Both the position numbers and the translations under genes were made by a program. From NCBI RefSeq assembly GCF_028867935.1, contig NZ_JAPQNS010000001.1:868001-932000 (forward strand): a stretch of 64,000 nucleotides of DNA, written 5' to 3'. The notes beneath the pieces were generated by a model. That model did not search any database. It was not told the DNA's origin and worked only from the letters and a program-made list of their open reading frames with translations. This document shows, piece after piece, positions 35,001 through 42,013 of this stretch. Position 1 is the stretch's first letter, and each line of letters opens with the position of its first letter. This DNA comes from Flavobacterium sp. SUN052 (GTDB lineage Bacteria > Bacteroidota > Bacteroidia > Flavobacteriales > Flavobacteriaceae).

Positions 35001-36130
35001 GCCACGATCCTGTTTTCGGGCACGTTGACCGTGCTCTGGTTTGGCTTTACCTGAATAGTTTCAAATGGTTTTGTTGTAACCGATTGGCGATCGATGCCAT
35101 TGTCGGTGCCAATCCAGAGTGTGCCCGCCCGGTCATGATAAACAGCCTGAATGTTGTTGCTGCTGAGACCTTTGGGGTTAAGCGGGTCCGAATGGTATGT
35201 AACAACGCGATCACTGGCTGGACTAATGCATTGAAGGCCATTGGTGGTGCCCACCCATATGAATCCATTTGAATCGCGATGGATAGCGTTCAGGTACACA
35301 AACGGATTGAGTTGCCCTCCCGGATTATACGGCTTTAGTTGCCAAGGCTGGTAGCGCAAATCGAGCTTAAACGCGCTATACCCCGCCGTTGAGGTACCCA
35401 TCCAGAGAACCTGCTGATTATCCAGATAAAAGGCGATAAACGTTGGTTGAGTGCCCGTTACGCCCGGCACTGGTATCAAGGTATAATGCCCCGTTGAGCG
35501 ATCAAATAGGAATAATCCCTGATAGGTTCCAACCCAAAACCGGTGCTGAGGATCTTCGAACACGGTTTTTATGGTCGCTTCTGGCTGAGGCAATGGAAAA
35601 AGAGTAAACCGGTGACGATCGGGTTCATAGCGAGCCAGGCCGCCCAGGGTACTGAGCCACAAAACGTGCTGACTATCTTCATAAACTGAGTGCTGATAAT
35701 TCCAGAGGCTGGCATTTTTGGCCCTGATAGGGTGGGGGGTAACCCGCCCGGTACGCTTATCCACTTCATGTAGTCCACCCCCTTCTGTAATGGCCCATAA
35801 ACGGTTGGCGTGATCCTCGAAAAGTCCGGAAATCTGGTTGTTCAGGAAACTATGGCTGGGGTTGTTCAGCTCGGGTTGTAAAACCGTAAACTTGTATCCG
35901 TCATATTTATTGAGTCCATCGTTGGTGCCAAACCACATAAACCCTTCCCGGTCCTGTAACATACAGTTGACCAGATTATTAGACAGACCATCTTTAACGG
36001 AGAGATGCTCGAACTGGTTGCTTATAGGCGACCGATCCCGACTATCTGCTCTGGTGACTGAAGGCAATACCTGAGCAACTCCCCGTATCAAGGACAACAG
36101 CAGAAGCCCAATAAGGCAGAAGCGATACAT
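32081..36130 (-). CDS. Hybrid two-component system sensor/regulator with periplasmic propeller (HTCS)
   Basis: 1349 residues from the ATG at 36130; an ATG at 36169 would add 13 residues before the signal peptide. Order of domains: signal peptide (about 1-20); two-bladed ligand-sensing propeller of Reg_prop repeats (about 35-650; for example MWFGTNDGLNKYDG and IWLGTQQGGLNSFD); Y_Y_Y domain (about 690-760); TM helix (about 775-795). The histidine kinase follows with H841 in NITHEFRTPLSL and ATP-binding motifs GTGIGLSLVKELV. The receiver has D1151 in SDVMMPRMDGYE, and a C-terminal AraC-type helix-turn-helix ends it (LADQLAMSRKTLYRK, TPAEF). Such proteins sense a periplasmic sugar or glycan fragment and directly activate genes. 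Its target is not evident; no SusC/SusD pair lies nearby. Confidence 0.95.
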   Translation of the reverse strand: MYRFCLIGLLLLSLIRGVAQVLPSVTRADSRDRSPISNQFEHLSVKDGLSNNLVNCMLQDREGFMWFGTNDGLNKYDGYKFTVLQPELNNPSHSFLNNQISGLFEDHANRLWAITEGGGLHEVDKRTGRVTPHPIRAKNASLWNYQHSVYEDSQHVLWLSTLGGLARYEPDRHRFTLFPLPQPEATIKTVFEDPQHRFWVGTYQGLFLFDRSTGHYTLIPVPGVTGTQPTFIAFYLDNQQVLWMGTSTAGYSAFKLDLRYQPWQLKPYNPGGQLNPFVYLNAIHRDSNGFIWVGTTNGLQCISPASDRVVTYHSDPLNPKGLSSNNIQAVYHDRAGTLWIGTDNGIDRQSVTTKPFETIQVKPNQSTVNVPENRIVALLMDHHDQLWLSTIYTTYRTSPGTNRPLAVPSDMLGTLGKGKNAVQGFLPNGDKGIWLATATGIYQYDQASNKYTAYPSEIPAEYIDKSPTGAIWIGGDGGVASFDPKSHRYHYYKYRPNDPTALPDQYVYGLLVSKSGEVWILFRKQGIGRLNPRTGQFIRYRAGHKSRLNTNDILTIYEDDAGTIWLGTQQGGLNSFDPSTGLFSAITTRDGLLSNTVLSVTSDCFGAIWLSTDKGLCLYNPRTKTIRNYQTINGLPDNGFLRNAVFRGKDQLFFGSLNGVIHFNPDRIRDDTHPFPVYITELNVMNVPRPITDSIITLGHDENFVSFGFSALTYAQPEQNQYAYQLTGIDKKWVPNGSRHFANYTDLSPGHYTFRVKAANSDGIWNPKGASITLVIRPPWWQTGWAYFLYALTVSGAIWGLTRFYANRIRQQQLLDFNRRETEQLKAVDELKTRFFANITHEFRTPLSLILSPIERLLQNPHHDAQTRQTLLLAQRNATRLLQLINQLLDLSKLEANRMAVSPMRGEVGYFIRQRVDLIREQAIQRGISLRIEADSLPNEYVFDADKWDKILTNLLSNALKFTTEGGLITVVLTPIQVDEIVSAMQIQIADTGIGIPPDNLPHIFDRFYQVDTSRTRAYEGTGIGLSLVKELVDLLGGSITVDSQPNKGTTFWLTLPVQSASVHTAPLPVSVTNSVTKSVQVPAETQQLAVSAERAEHGHHPQILVVEDNEELREFLASELSTTYQVLRASDGEMGWQLAQSELPDIILSDVMMPRMDGYELTRLIKTNPATSHISVILLTAKAAHQSRLDGLQEGADDYLSKPFHLDELNLRVRNLLAHQQQLREYYKQHFSHPDTTTPIVSVNDMFLQRIYALLEANLSNTSLDVDWLADQLAMSRKTLYRKIHSVVQLSPTELIRQYRLRKAADLLRAGHSASQTAYLVGFKTATYFATVFKEFYQVTPAEFAGKG

Positions 36131-36260
36131 ACATGTTGGGGATGGGATTGCGATGCAAAGTAGTCGCAAAGTGAAAATTACCTATTTTCTTTTGTACGAA
36201 TGGTAATTGAGTGTCAACTAAAACCCGGTTGAGAGATTGGCTATTCATTGTTGGCTATTT

Positions 36261-36299
36261 TGTCCGTTTAGCGGACAGTAGCTGTCCAAAAGCGGACAG
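36261..36299. promoter_or_regulatory. Paired TGTCC/GGACA dyads upstream of padR 1
   Basis: TGTCCG-tttag-CGGACA at 36261-36277 and CTGTCC-aaaagc-GGACAG at 36282-36299. The centres are about 21.5 bp apart. No T-run follows. The pair lies about 107 bases before the PadR start at 36406 and between divergent genes, so an operator is more likely than a terminator. Confidence 0.6.
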
Positions 36300-36361
36300 T
36301 ACACTCACGTTTGTTTTATAAAAAAGACCTCTACACGGCTTTAGAGCTGTTTTTCGTGTCT

Positions 36362-36382
36362 TGGCACCGCATTTGATCGGCA
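36362..36382 (+). promoter_or_regulatory. Conserved padR leader element, copy 1
   Basis: A 21-base element (TGGCAC-C-GCATTTGATC-G-GCA) matches 47517-47537 at 19 of 21 positions. Both copies end exactly 23 bases before the padR start codon. It may be a promoter element, a PadR operator or a translation leader. Confidence 0.6.
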
Positions 36383-36405
36383 TTGTCGTATAAAATAAAC
36401 CGGGC

Positions 36406-36744
36406 ATGAAACGAGCCTTTCTGGGAGAGTTTGAAGAAGTGGTTTTACTAACCGTAGCCGTACTTGACGAAGGAGCCTATGGGGTTACGGTTACGCAGGA
36501 GATAGAGCAACTGACGGGCCGTACTGTGGGCTTCAGTACGGTACACACGACATTGCAACGGCTGGAAGAAAAAGGGTATCTATCCTCAAAAATGGGAGGA
36601 GCAACGGCAGAGCGGGGTGGCCGACGAAAGCGATTCTTTGCAGTTACGGCCCTGGGCCGGAAAGCACTGGCCGATGTGAAACAGACCCGAACGCAGTTGT
36701 GGGATGCCCTACCCCCACAAACCCTGCAACTCATGGGAGGCTAA
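36406..36744 (+). CDS. PadR-family transcriptional regulator 1
   Basis: 112 residues. A winged-helix PadR domain spans about 1-100 (GEFEEVVLLTVAVL, AYGVTVTQEIEQLTGR, FSTVHTTLQRLEEKGYL, ERGGRRKRFFAVTALGRKAL). It lacks a long C-terminal domain, as in the short PadR-s2 class. It heads an operon with permeases 8-11; the first permease starts 2 bases after its stop. PadR proteins usually repress the genes they sit with, commonly transporters, and release DNA on binding a small ligand. The sister gene at 47561 is about 60% identical by eye and has the same leader element. Confidence 0.93.
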   Translation: MKRAFLGEFEEVVLLTVAVLDEGAYGVTVTQEIEQLTGRTVGFSTVHTTLQRLEEKGYLSSKMGGATAERGGRRKRFFAVTALGRKALADVKQTRTQLWDALPPQTLQLMGG

Positions 36745-36746
36745 CC

Positions 36747-39374
36747 ATGAACGCAAACAACCATATTCCGAAACCACCGCGCTGGGTACAAACCCTGCTG
36801 CGCTGGTGGGGCCACCCCGACACGGCCGAGGAAGTGCAGGGCGACCTGCTCGAACTTTATGAGCACTGGGTGCAAACGGCAGGAAAGCGCAAGGCAGACT
36901 GGCGCTACAGCCTGAGTGCATTCAAATTACTGCGGCCACTTGCCAGACGAACTACAAAAGAACAGTATACAACAAGCTACATATTCAGTCCCACTATGAT
37001 ACGCAACTATGTAAAAATTGCCTGGCGCAACCTGACCCGAAACAAGGTTTTTTCGGGTATCAACCTGCTGGGATTGTCAACAAGTATTACGGTATGCTTG
37101 CTCATTTTTCTGTTCATCATGAACGAGTTCAGCGTCGATAATTTCCACAAAAATGGGAAAAGCATCTACCGTGTCATGCGTGGCATGGATCACGAGGGTA
37201 AAGAGGTAGCTGTTTCTTACCTCTCGGGGCCGTATGCGCCCGCTTTATTGACCGACTTCAAGGGGCAGATCACCCAGGCTGTGCGCGTAAACCCGACCGA
37301 TGCTTTAGTTACCAGTCAGGACAAATCGTTTCACGAGCGTAAAATCATTGATGTTGATCCCAACTTCTTCACGTTCTTCTCATTCCCGTTACTGAAAGGT
37401 GATCCGGCAACCGTTTTAGCTGATCCGGCAAGTGTCGTACTCACGGAGTCGACTGCCCAGAAATACTTTGGAAGTATCGACAACGCGCTCGGTAAAATCG
37501 TAAAAATCGATAAAAATCTGGCTGTAAAAGTCACCGGTATTGCGCAGGACGTACCCGCAAATTCTCACCTGGATTTTGACCTGGTAATACCGCTGGAAAA
37601 TAAAAAAGACCGGGGCTGGATGACTACCTGGATCAATAACGGCCTCTACACCTACGTACAGCTCGACCCAGCGGTTAGCGAAGCACAGGTCGAGCGCAAT
37701 TTTCCGAATTTCATGGAAAAGCATATGGGGCAAGTCATGAAGGAGGCCGGTTTCCATTTCAATCTATCGCTCACGCCCTTAGCGTCTATCTATTTTGAAC
37801 AGTCGGCCTTCGATAGTGTAAAGCATGGCGATAAAAAAGTAGTCTATATTTTCCTGTCGATTGCAATACTCATCCTGCTGGTGGCCTGCATCAACTTCAT
37901 GAACCTGTCGACTGTTCGGGCGGTGGAGCGGTCAAAAGAAATTGGCGTTCGTAAGGTGTTGGGAGCCATTAAAGGGCATCTGGTATGGCAGTTTATTGGT
38001 GAATCACTTCTGCTGGCTACCATCTCGTGCCTGGTTGCCATCGGCTTACTAGCTCTGGTTTTACCGTTTTACAAACAACTGTTAGGCTACCCATTAAACC
38101 TGGCTGTATATGCCCTGCCGATCGTTCTGTTTCTCATCGGGACCATTATCGTAGTAGGTTTTCTGGCGGGTAGTTATCCGGCTTTTGTACTGGCCGCTTT
38201 CTCGCCTATCCAGTCGTTGAAAGGTAGATTACGGCTGGGAAGAGGGGGAACGTCATTACGGCAGGTGCTGGTAGTGGTGCAGTTTAGTATTTCGATTCTG
38301 CTCATGCTCGGAACAGCCATCGGTATGCAACAGATGAGTTATCTTAAAAACAAACAGCTGGGCTACACTAAAGAGCAGACACTGGTAATCCCAATCGACA
38401 ACGATGATATCTACAATTTCTTCCTGAAACATAAACCCGAATTGCTTGCCCAAAGCCGGGTAGAAGCCGTGTCGATGATGTCGGGCGAACCAGGCGGTTT
38501 TTTCGATGGGCTTATGTTCGACGTTGAAGGACATGCAAACCGTTGGAAATCCCGAACGGAGTTTGCCGATTTTGATTTTGTAAAAACCCTTGGTCTGAAA
38601 ATTATTGCCGGTCGGGATTTCTCGGCCCAATATCCCACTGACACAACACAGGCTGCCTTAATTAATCGAACGGCAGCTGCCCGGCTAGGCTGGACCCCGG
38701 ACCAAGCCATTGGCAAGTGGCTGAAAAATACCCTGCGCGATAACACGAACCGGACCATCATTGGCGTAGTAGAGGATTTTAATTTTCTGTCTTTGAAAGA
38801 AGTCATAGAACCGTTAGTGATCGCTCCGAACGACGACCGACGGGCTGCGTTGATCAGGCTGAAACCCGGTAACCTGACGGCTTCAGTTGAAATGATCCAA
38901 CAATTGTATGTCCAAACGCAACCAGCTTACCCGTTTGAATATCGCTTTCTGGATCAACAGTTCGATCAGATGTACCAGACAGATCTGCGTCAGCAAACAA
39001 TTCTGAGCGTTTTTGCGGGTTTAGCCATATTTATAGCCTGTCTGGGCTTGTTTGGACTGGCCACATTCTCAGCTCAGCAACGTACCAAAGAGATCGGAGT
39101 TCGTAAAGTGCTTGGTGCATCCGTCGGTAGCGTTGTGGCGCTCCTTTCCCGTGATTTCCTGAAACCAGTAGGCATTGCCATCCTGATCGCCAGTCCGATT
39201 GCCTGGTACGCCATGAGTCAGTGGTTGCAAAACTTTGCTTACCGCATCGACATCGGGTGGTGGCCCTTCGCGCTGACTGGGCTACTGGCTGTGGGCATTG
39301 CCTTGTTGACAGTGAGTTTCCAGAGCATCAAAGCGGCCTTAATGAATCCAGTTAAATCACTCCGTTCGGAATAA
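36747..39374 (+). CDS. Prefix-domain FtsX/MacB-type permease 8
   Basis: 875 residues. The first 83 are an extra soluble domain (type A prefix): PPRWVQTLLRWWGHPDTAEEVQGDLLELYEHW, split here as RWWGHPDT and GDLLELYEHW, followed by ADWRYS and LLRPL. The usual permease opening follows at M84 (MIRNYVKIAWRNL). This matches the permease prefix domain found in PadR-linked permeases of Bacteroidota; its role is unknown. TM2 ends CINFMNLSTVRA, motif 1 is RSKEIGVRKVLGA (about 393), and motif 2 is QQRTKEIGVRKVLGA. The start at 36747 is 2 bases after the padR stop; a longer frame from 36699 overlaps padR and is rejected. Confidence 0.93.
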   Translation: MNANNHIPKPPRWVQTLLRWWGHPDTAEEVQGDLLELYEHWVQTAGKRKADWRYSLSAFKLLRPLARRTTKEQYTTSYIFSPTMIRNYVKIAWRNLTRNKVFSGINLLGLSTSITVCLLIFLFIMNEFSVDNFHKNGKSIYRVMRGMDHEGKEVAVSYLSGPYAPALLTDFKGQITQAVRVNPTDALVTSQDKSFHERKIIDVDPNFFTFFSFPLLKGDPATVLADPASVVLTESTAQKYFGSIDNALGKIVKIDKNLAVKVTGIAQDVPANSHLDFDLVIPLENKKDRGWMTTWINNGLYTYVQLDPAVSEAQVERNFPNFMEKHMGQVMKEAGFHFNLSLTPLASIYFEQSAFDSVKHGDKKVVYIFLSIAILILLVACINFMNLSTVRAVERSKEIGVRKVLGAIKGHLVWQFIGESLLLATISCLVAIGLLALVLPFYKQLLGYPLNLAVYALPIVLFLIGTIIVVGFLAGSYPAFVLAAFSPIQSLKGRLRLGRGGTSLRQVLVVVQFSISILLMLGTAIGMQQMSYLKNKQLGYTKEQTLVIPIDNDDIYNFFLKHKPELLAQSRVEAVSMMSGEPGGFFDGLMFDVEGHANRWKSRTEFADFDFVKTLGLKIIAGRDFSAQYPTDTTQAALINRTAAARLGWTPDQAIGKWLKNTLRDNTNRTIIGVVEDFNFLSLKEVIEPLVIAPNDDRRAALIRLKPGNLTASVEMIQQLYVQTQPAYPFEYRFLDQQFDQMYQTDLRQQTILSVFAGLAIFIACLGLFGLATFSAQQRTKEIGVRKVLGASVGSVVALLSRDFLKPVGIAILIASPIAWYAMSQWLQNFAYRIDIGWWPFALTGLLAVGIALLTVSFQSIKAALMNPVKSLRSE
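36956..36991 (+). repeat. 36-bp exact repeat in the prefix-body linker, copy 1
   Basis: Identical to 39577-39612. It encodes the linker KEQYTTSYIFSP between prefix and permease body and ends just before the ATG-like body start. Exact identity here, beside diverged bodies, points to recent exchange or duplication of the prefix module. Confidence 0.8.
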
Positions 39375-39376
39375 GG

Positions 39377-42010
39377 ATGAACCGTCGTCGCCAAACTGGC
39401 CCTCCTCGCTGGGCACAAACCCTCCTACGCTGGTGGGGCCATCCCGACACGCGGGAAGAAGTGGAGGGCGACCTGCTCGAACTCTATGACCACTGGGTGC
39501 ACACGGCGGGAAAGCGGAAGGCCGATTGGCGGTACTGCCCGAATGCACTCAAATTGCTGCGGCCACTGGCCAAACGAAAAGAACAGTATACAACAAGCTA
39601 CATATTCAGTCCTGTTATGTTACGCAACTACATTAAAATCGCGCTGAGGAACCTGGTTAAGAACAAGGCCTATTCAGCTATCAATATCGGCGGTCTGGCG
39701 GTGGGTATGACCGTGGCTATGTTGATTGGCTTGTGGGTTTACGACGAACTGTCCTACGACAGATACCATCAGAATTATGATCGCATTGCCAAGGTCATGC
39801 AGCGCGGCACGTTTGAAGGTGAGTTTGGTGCCGGGGCTTATATGCCCCTTCCATTAGGCAATGAACTACGTACCGATTTCAGAGACGATTTTACCTACGT
39901 GGTCATGTCGTCCTGGAATGGGGAGCATATTCTGGCCTATGGCGATAACAAATTCACAAAACGGGGCAATTTCCTGAGCCCGGAAGCCCCCGATATGTTT
40001 ACCCTTAAGATGCTTCGCGGTACGCGGGCGGGACTGAAAGATCCGGCGTCTATTATGCTGTCGGAGTCTGTTTCTCAGGCACTTTTTGGGAGCGAAGACC
40101 CGCTGGGAAAGATCGTCAAGATTGATAACAAGCTGAATGTAAAGGTAACGGGCGTATATGAAGATTTACCCTACAACACCGAGTTTAAAGACCTTACTTT
40201 TATTGCTCCCTGGGACTTGTACGTGTCGTCGGAGTCGTGGGTAAAGCGGGCGCAGGATAATGCAGAATGGGATAACAACTCCTGGCAAATACTGGCTCAA
40301 ATTGCACCAAACGCCAATTTTGAGGCCGTAAACGCCAAGATCAAAGGGTTACGCGTGAAGCATATTCCAGAGACCGCTGCTTACAAGGCCGAAGTGTTTT
40401 TACAACCGATGTCGCTCTGGCATTTATACACGGGTTGGGATAAACAGGGAAACCTGGAAGGGCGCATACAGTACGTCTGGTTGTTCGGCATTATTGGCCT
40501 GTTTGTGCTGCTGCTGGCCTGCATCAACTTTATGAACCTAAGTACCGCCCGCTCCGAAAAACGGGCCAAAGAAGTGGGGATTCGAAAAGCCGTTGGCTCG
40601 GTCAGATTCCAGCTCATCAGTCAGTTCTTTAGTGAATCGCTGATGGTTGTTGCGTTTGCGTTTATCCTGTCTATTGGATTGGTTTTGCTTTCGCTTCCTC
40701 TCTTCAACGAAGTGGCCGATAAACAATTGGGGGTATTATGGAGCAACCCCGTGTTCTGGCTTTTAGGCATTGGGTTTAGCCTGTTTACGGGCCTCGTTGC
40801 AGGTAGTTACCCTGCCTTTTACCTGTCCTCTTTTCAACCGGTCAAAGTCCTGAAAGGAACATTCAGAGTTGGTCGGTTTGCTTCTATTCCCCGGAAGGTG
40901 CTGGTGGTTGTTCAGTTTACGGTTTCGGTTACGCTTATCATCGGGACTATCCTGGTTTTCCGCCAAATCCAGTATGCCAAAAATCGTCCGATAGGCTATG
41001 ACCGCAATGGGTTGATCACAATTACGATGAACACGCCCGAACTACACAGCCATTACAATGCTCTGCGAGAAGAGCTGTTGCGCACGGGTGCCGTCGTGGA
41101 CATGTCTACCTCGTCGGGCCCAGCAACGAGTTTGAATTCACAAAATATTGGATTCGAATGGGAGGGAAAAGATCCCAACGTCAAAGCCCAGTTCGGGACA
41201 GTAGCCGTAACGCACGACTTTGGCAAAACGGTGGGTTGGCAATTCAAAGAGGGTCGCGATTTTTCCCGAGCCTTTGCGACCGATTCGGCGGCACTGGTCA
41301 TGAACGAAACGGCAGCGAAGTACATGAACTTGAAAACCGGGTCGCCGGTGGGTATGATCGTGAAATGGAATGGACAACCAATGCGGGTACTGGGTGTAAT
41401 TAAGGACATGGTGATGGGATCGCCCTTCGAACCTGTTTACCAGACCGTTTTTATGTTGAACTACGGCTGGGCGGGTGTCATCAACATCAAACTCAACCCA
41501 GACCAGAGCGCGTCTGAATCGCTGGCTAAAATCGAAGCTGTTTTCCGGAAATTCAATCCCGGCAGCCCATTCGACTACAAATTCACCGATCAGCAGTACG
41601 CTCTTAAATTTGCTACGGAAGAGCGAATTGGTACGCTTGCTTCGGTATTCGCTCTGCTCGCCGTGTTTATCAGTTGCCTGGGCATTTTTGGGCTTGCCTC
41701 GTTCATGGCCGAACAGCGCATTAAAGAAATTGGCGTACGAAAAGTACTGGGAGCCTCGGTATTCAGTCTATGGGGACTACTCTCGAAAGACTTTGTTGTA
41801 CTGGTCACCATTGCCTTTGGTATTGCAACACCCATTGCTTACTATTTCCTGAGTAACTGGCTTCATAAGTACGAGTACCGAACCGAATTGTCCTGGTGGA
41901 TTTTTGTGGTAACGGGCGCGGGGGCATTGGTCATTACGCTGCTCACGGTAAGCTATCAAAGCATCAAAGCGGCTCTGATTAATCCGGTCAAAAGCTTGCG
42001 AAGCGAGTAA
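39377..42010 (+). CDS. Prefix-domain FtsX/MacB-type permease 9
   Basis: 877 residues; body from M81. The prefix is type A (RWWGHPDTREEVEGDLLELY). The body opening MLRNYIKIALRNLVKNKAYS and INIGGLAVGMTVAMLIG is nearly the same as that of permease 12, whose prefix is type B. The TM2 end, CINFMNLSTARSEKRAKEVG, is also shared with permease 12. Motif 1 is RAKEVGIRKAVGS (about 395); motif 2 is EQRIKEIGVRKVLGA, with I for the usual T. It starts 2 bases after permease 8. The linker contains the second copy of the 36-bp repeat (39577-39612). Confidence 0.93.
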   Translation: MNRRRQTGPPRWAQTLLRWWGHPDTREEVEGDLLELYDHWVHTAGKRKADWRYCPNALKLLRPLAKRKEQYTTSYIFSPVMLRNYIKIALRNLVKNKAYSAINIGGLAVGMTVAMLIGLWVYDELSYDRYHQNYDRIAKVMQRGTFEGEFGAGAYMPLPLGNELRTDFRDDFTYVVMSSWNGEHILAYGDNKFTKRGNFLSPEAPDMFTLKMLRGTRAGLKDPASIMLSESVSQALFGSEDPLGKIVKIDNKLNVKVTGVYEDLPYNTEFKDLTFIAPWDLYVSSESWVKRAQDNAEWDNNSWQILAQIAPNANFEAVNAKIKGLRVKHIPETAAYKAEVFLQPMSLWHLYTGWDKQGNLEGRIQYVWLFGIIGLFVLLLACINFMNLSTARSEKRAKEVGIRKAVGSVRFQLISQFFSESLMVVAFAFILSIGLVLLSLPLFNEVADKQLGVLWSNPVFWLLGIGFSLFTGLVAGSYPAFYLSSFQPVKVLKGTFRVGRFASIPRKVLVVVQFTVSVTLIIGTILVFRQIQYAKNRPIGYDRNGLITITMNTPELHSHYNALREELLRTGAVVDMSTSSGPATSLNSQNIGFEWEGKDPNVKAQFGTVAVTHDFGKTVGWQFKEGRDFSRAFATDSAALVMNETAAKYMNLKTGSPVGMIVKWNGQPMRVLGVIKDMVMGSPFEPVYQTVFMLNYGWAGVINIKLNPDQSASESLAKIEAVFRKFNPGSPFDYKFTDQQYALKFATEERIGTLASVFALLAVFISCLGIFGLASFMAEQRIKEIGVRKVLGASVFSLWGLLSKDFVVLVTIAFGIATPIAYYFLSNWLHKYEYRTELSWWIFVVTGAGALVITLLTVSYQSIKAALINPVKSLRSE
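39577..39612 (+). repeat. 36-bp exact repeat in the prefix-body linker, copy 2
   Basis: Exact copy of 36956-36991. It lies between the prefix domain and the body start of permease 9. Confidence 0.8.
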
Positions 42011-42013
42011 GCC

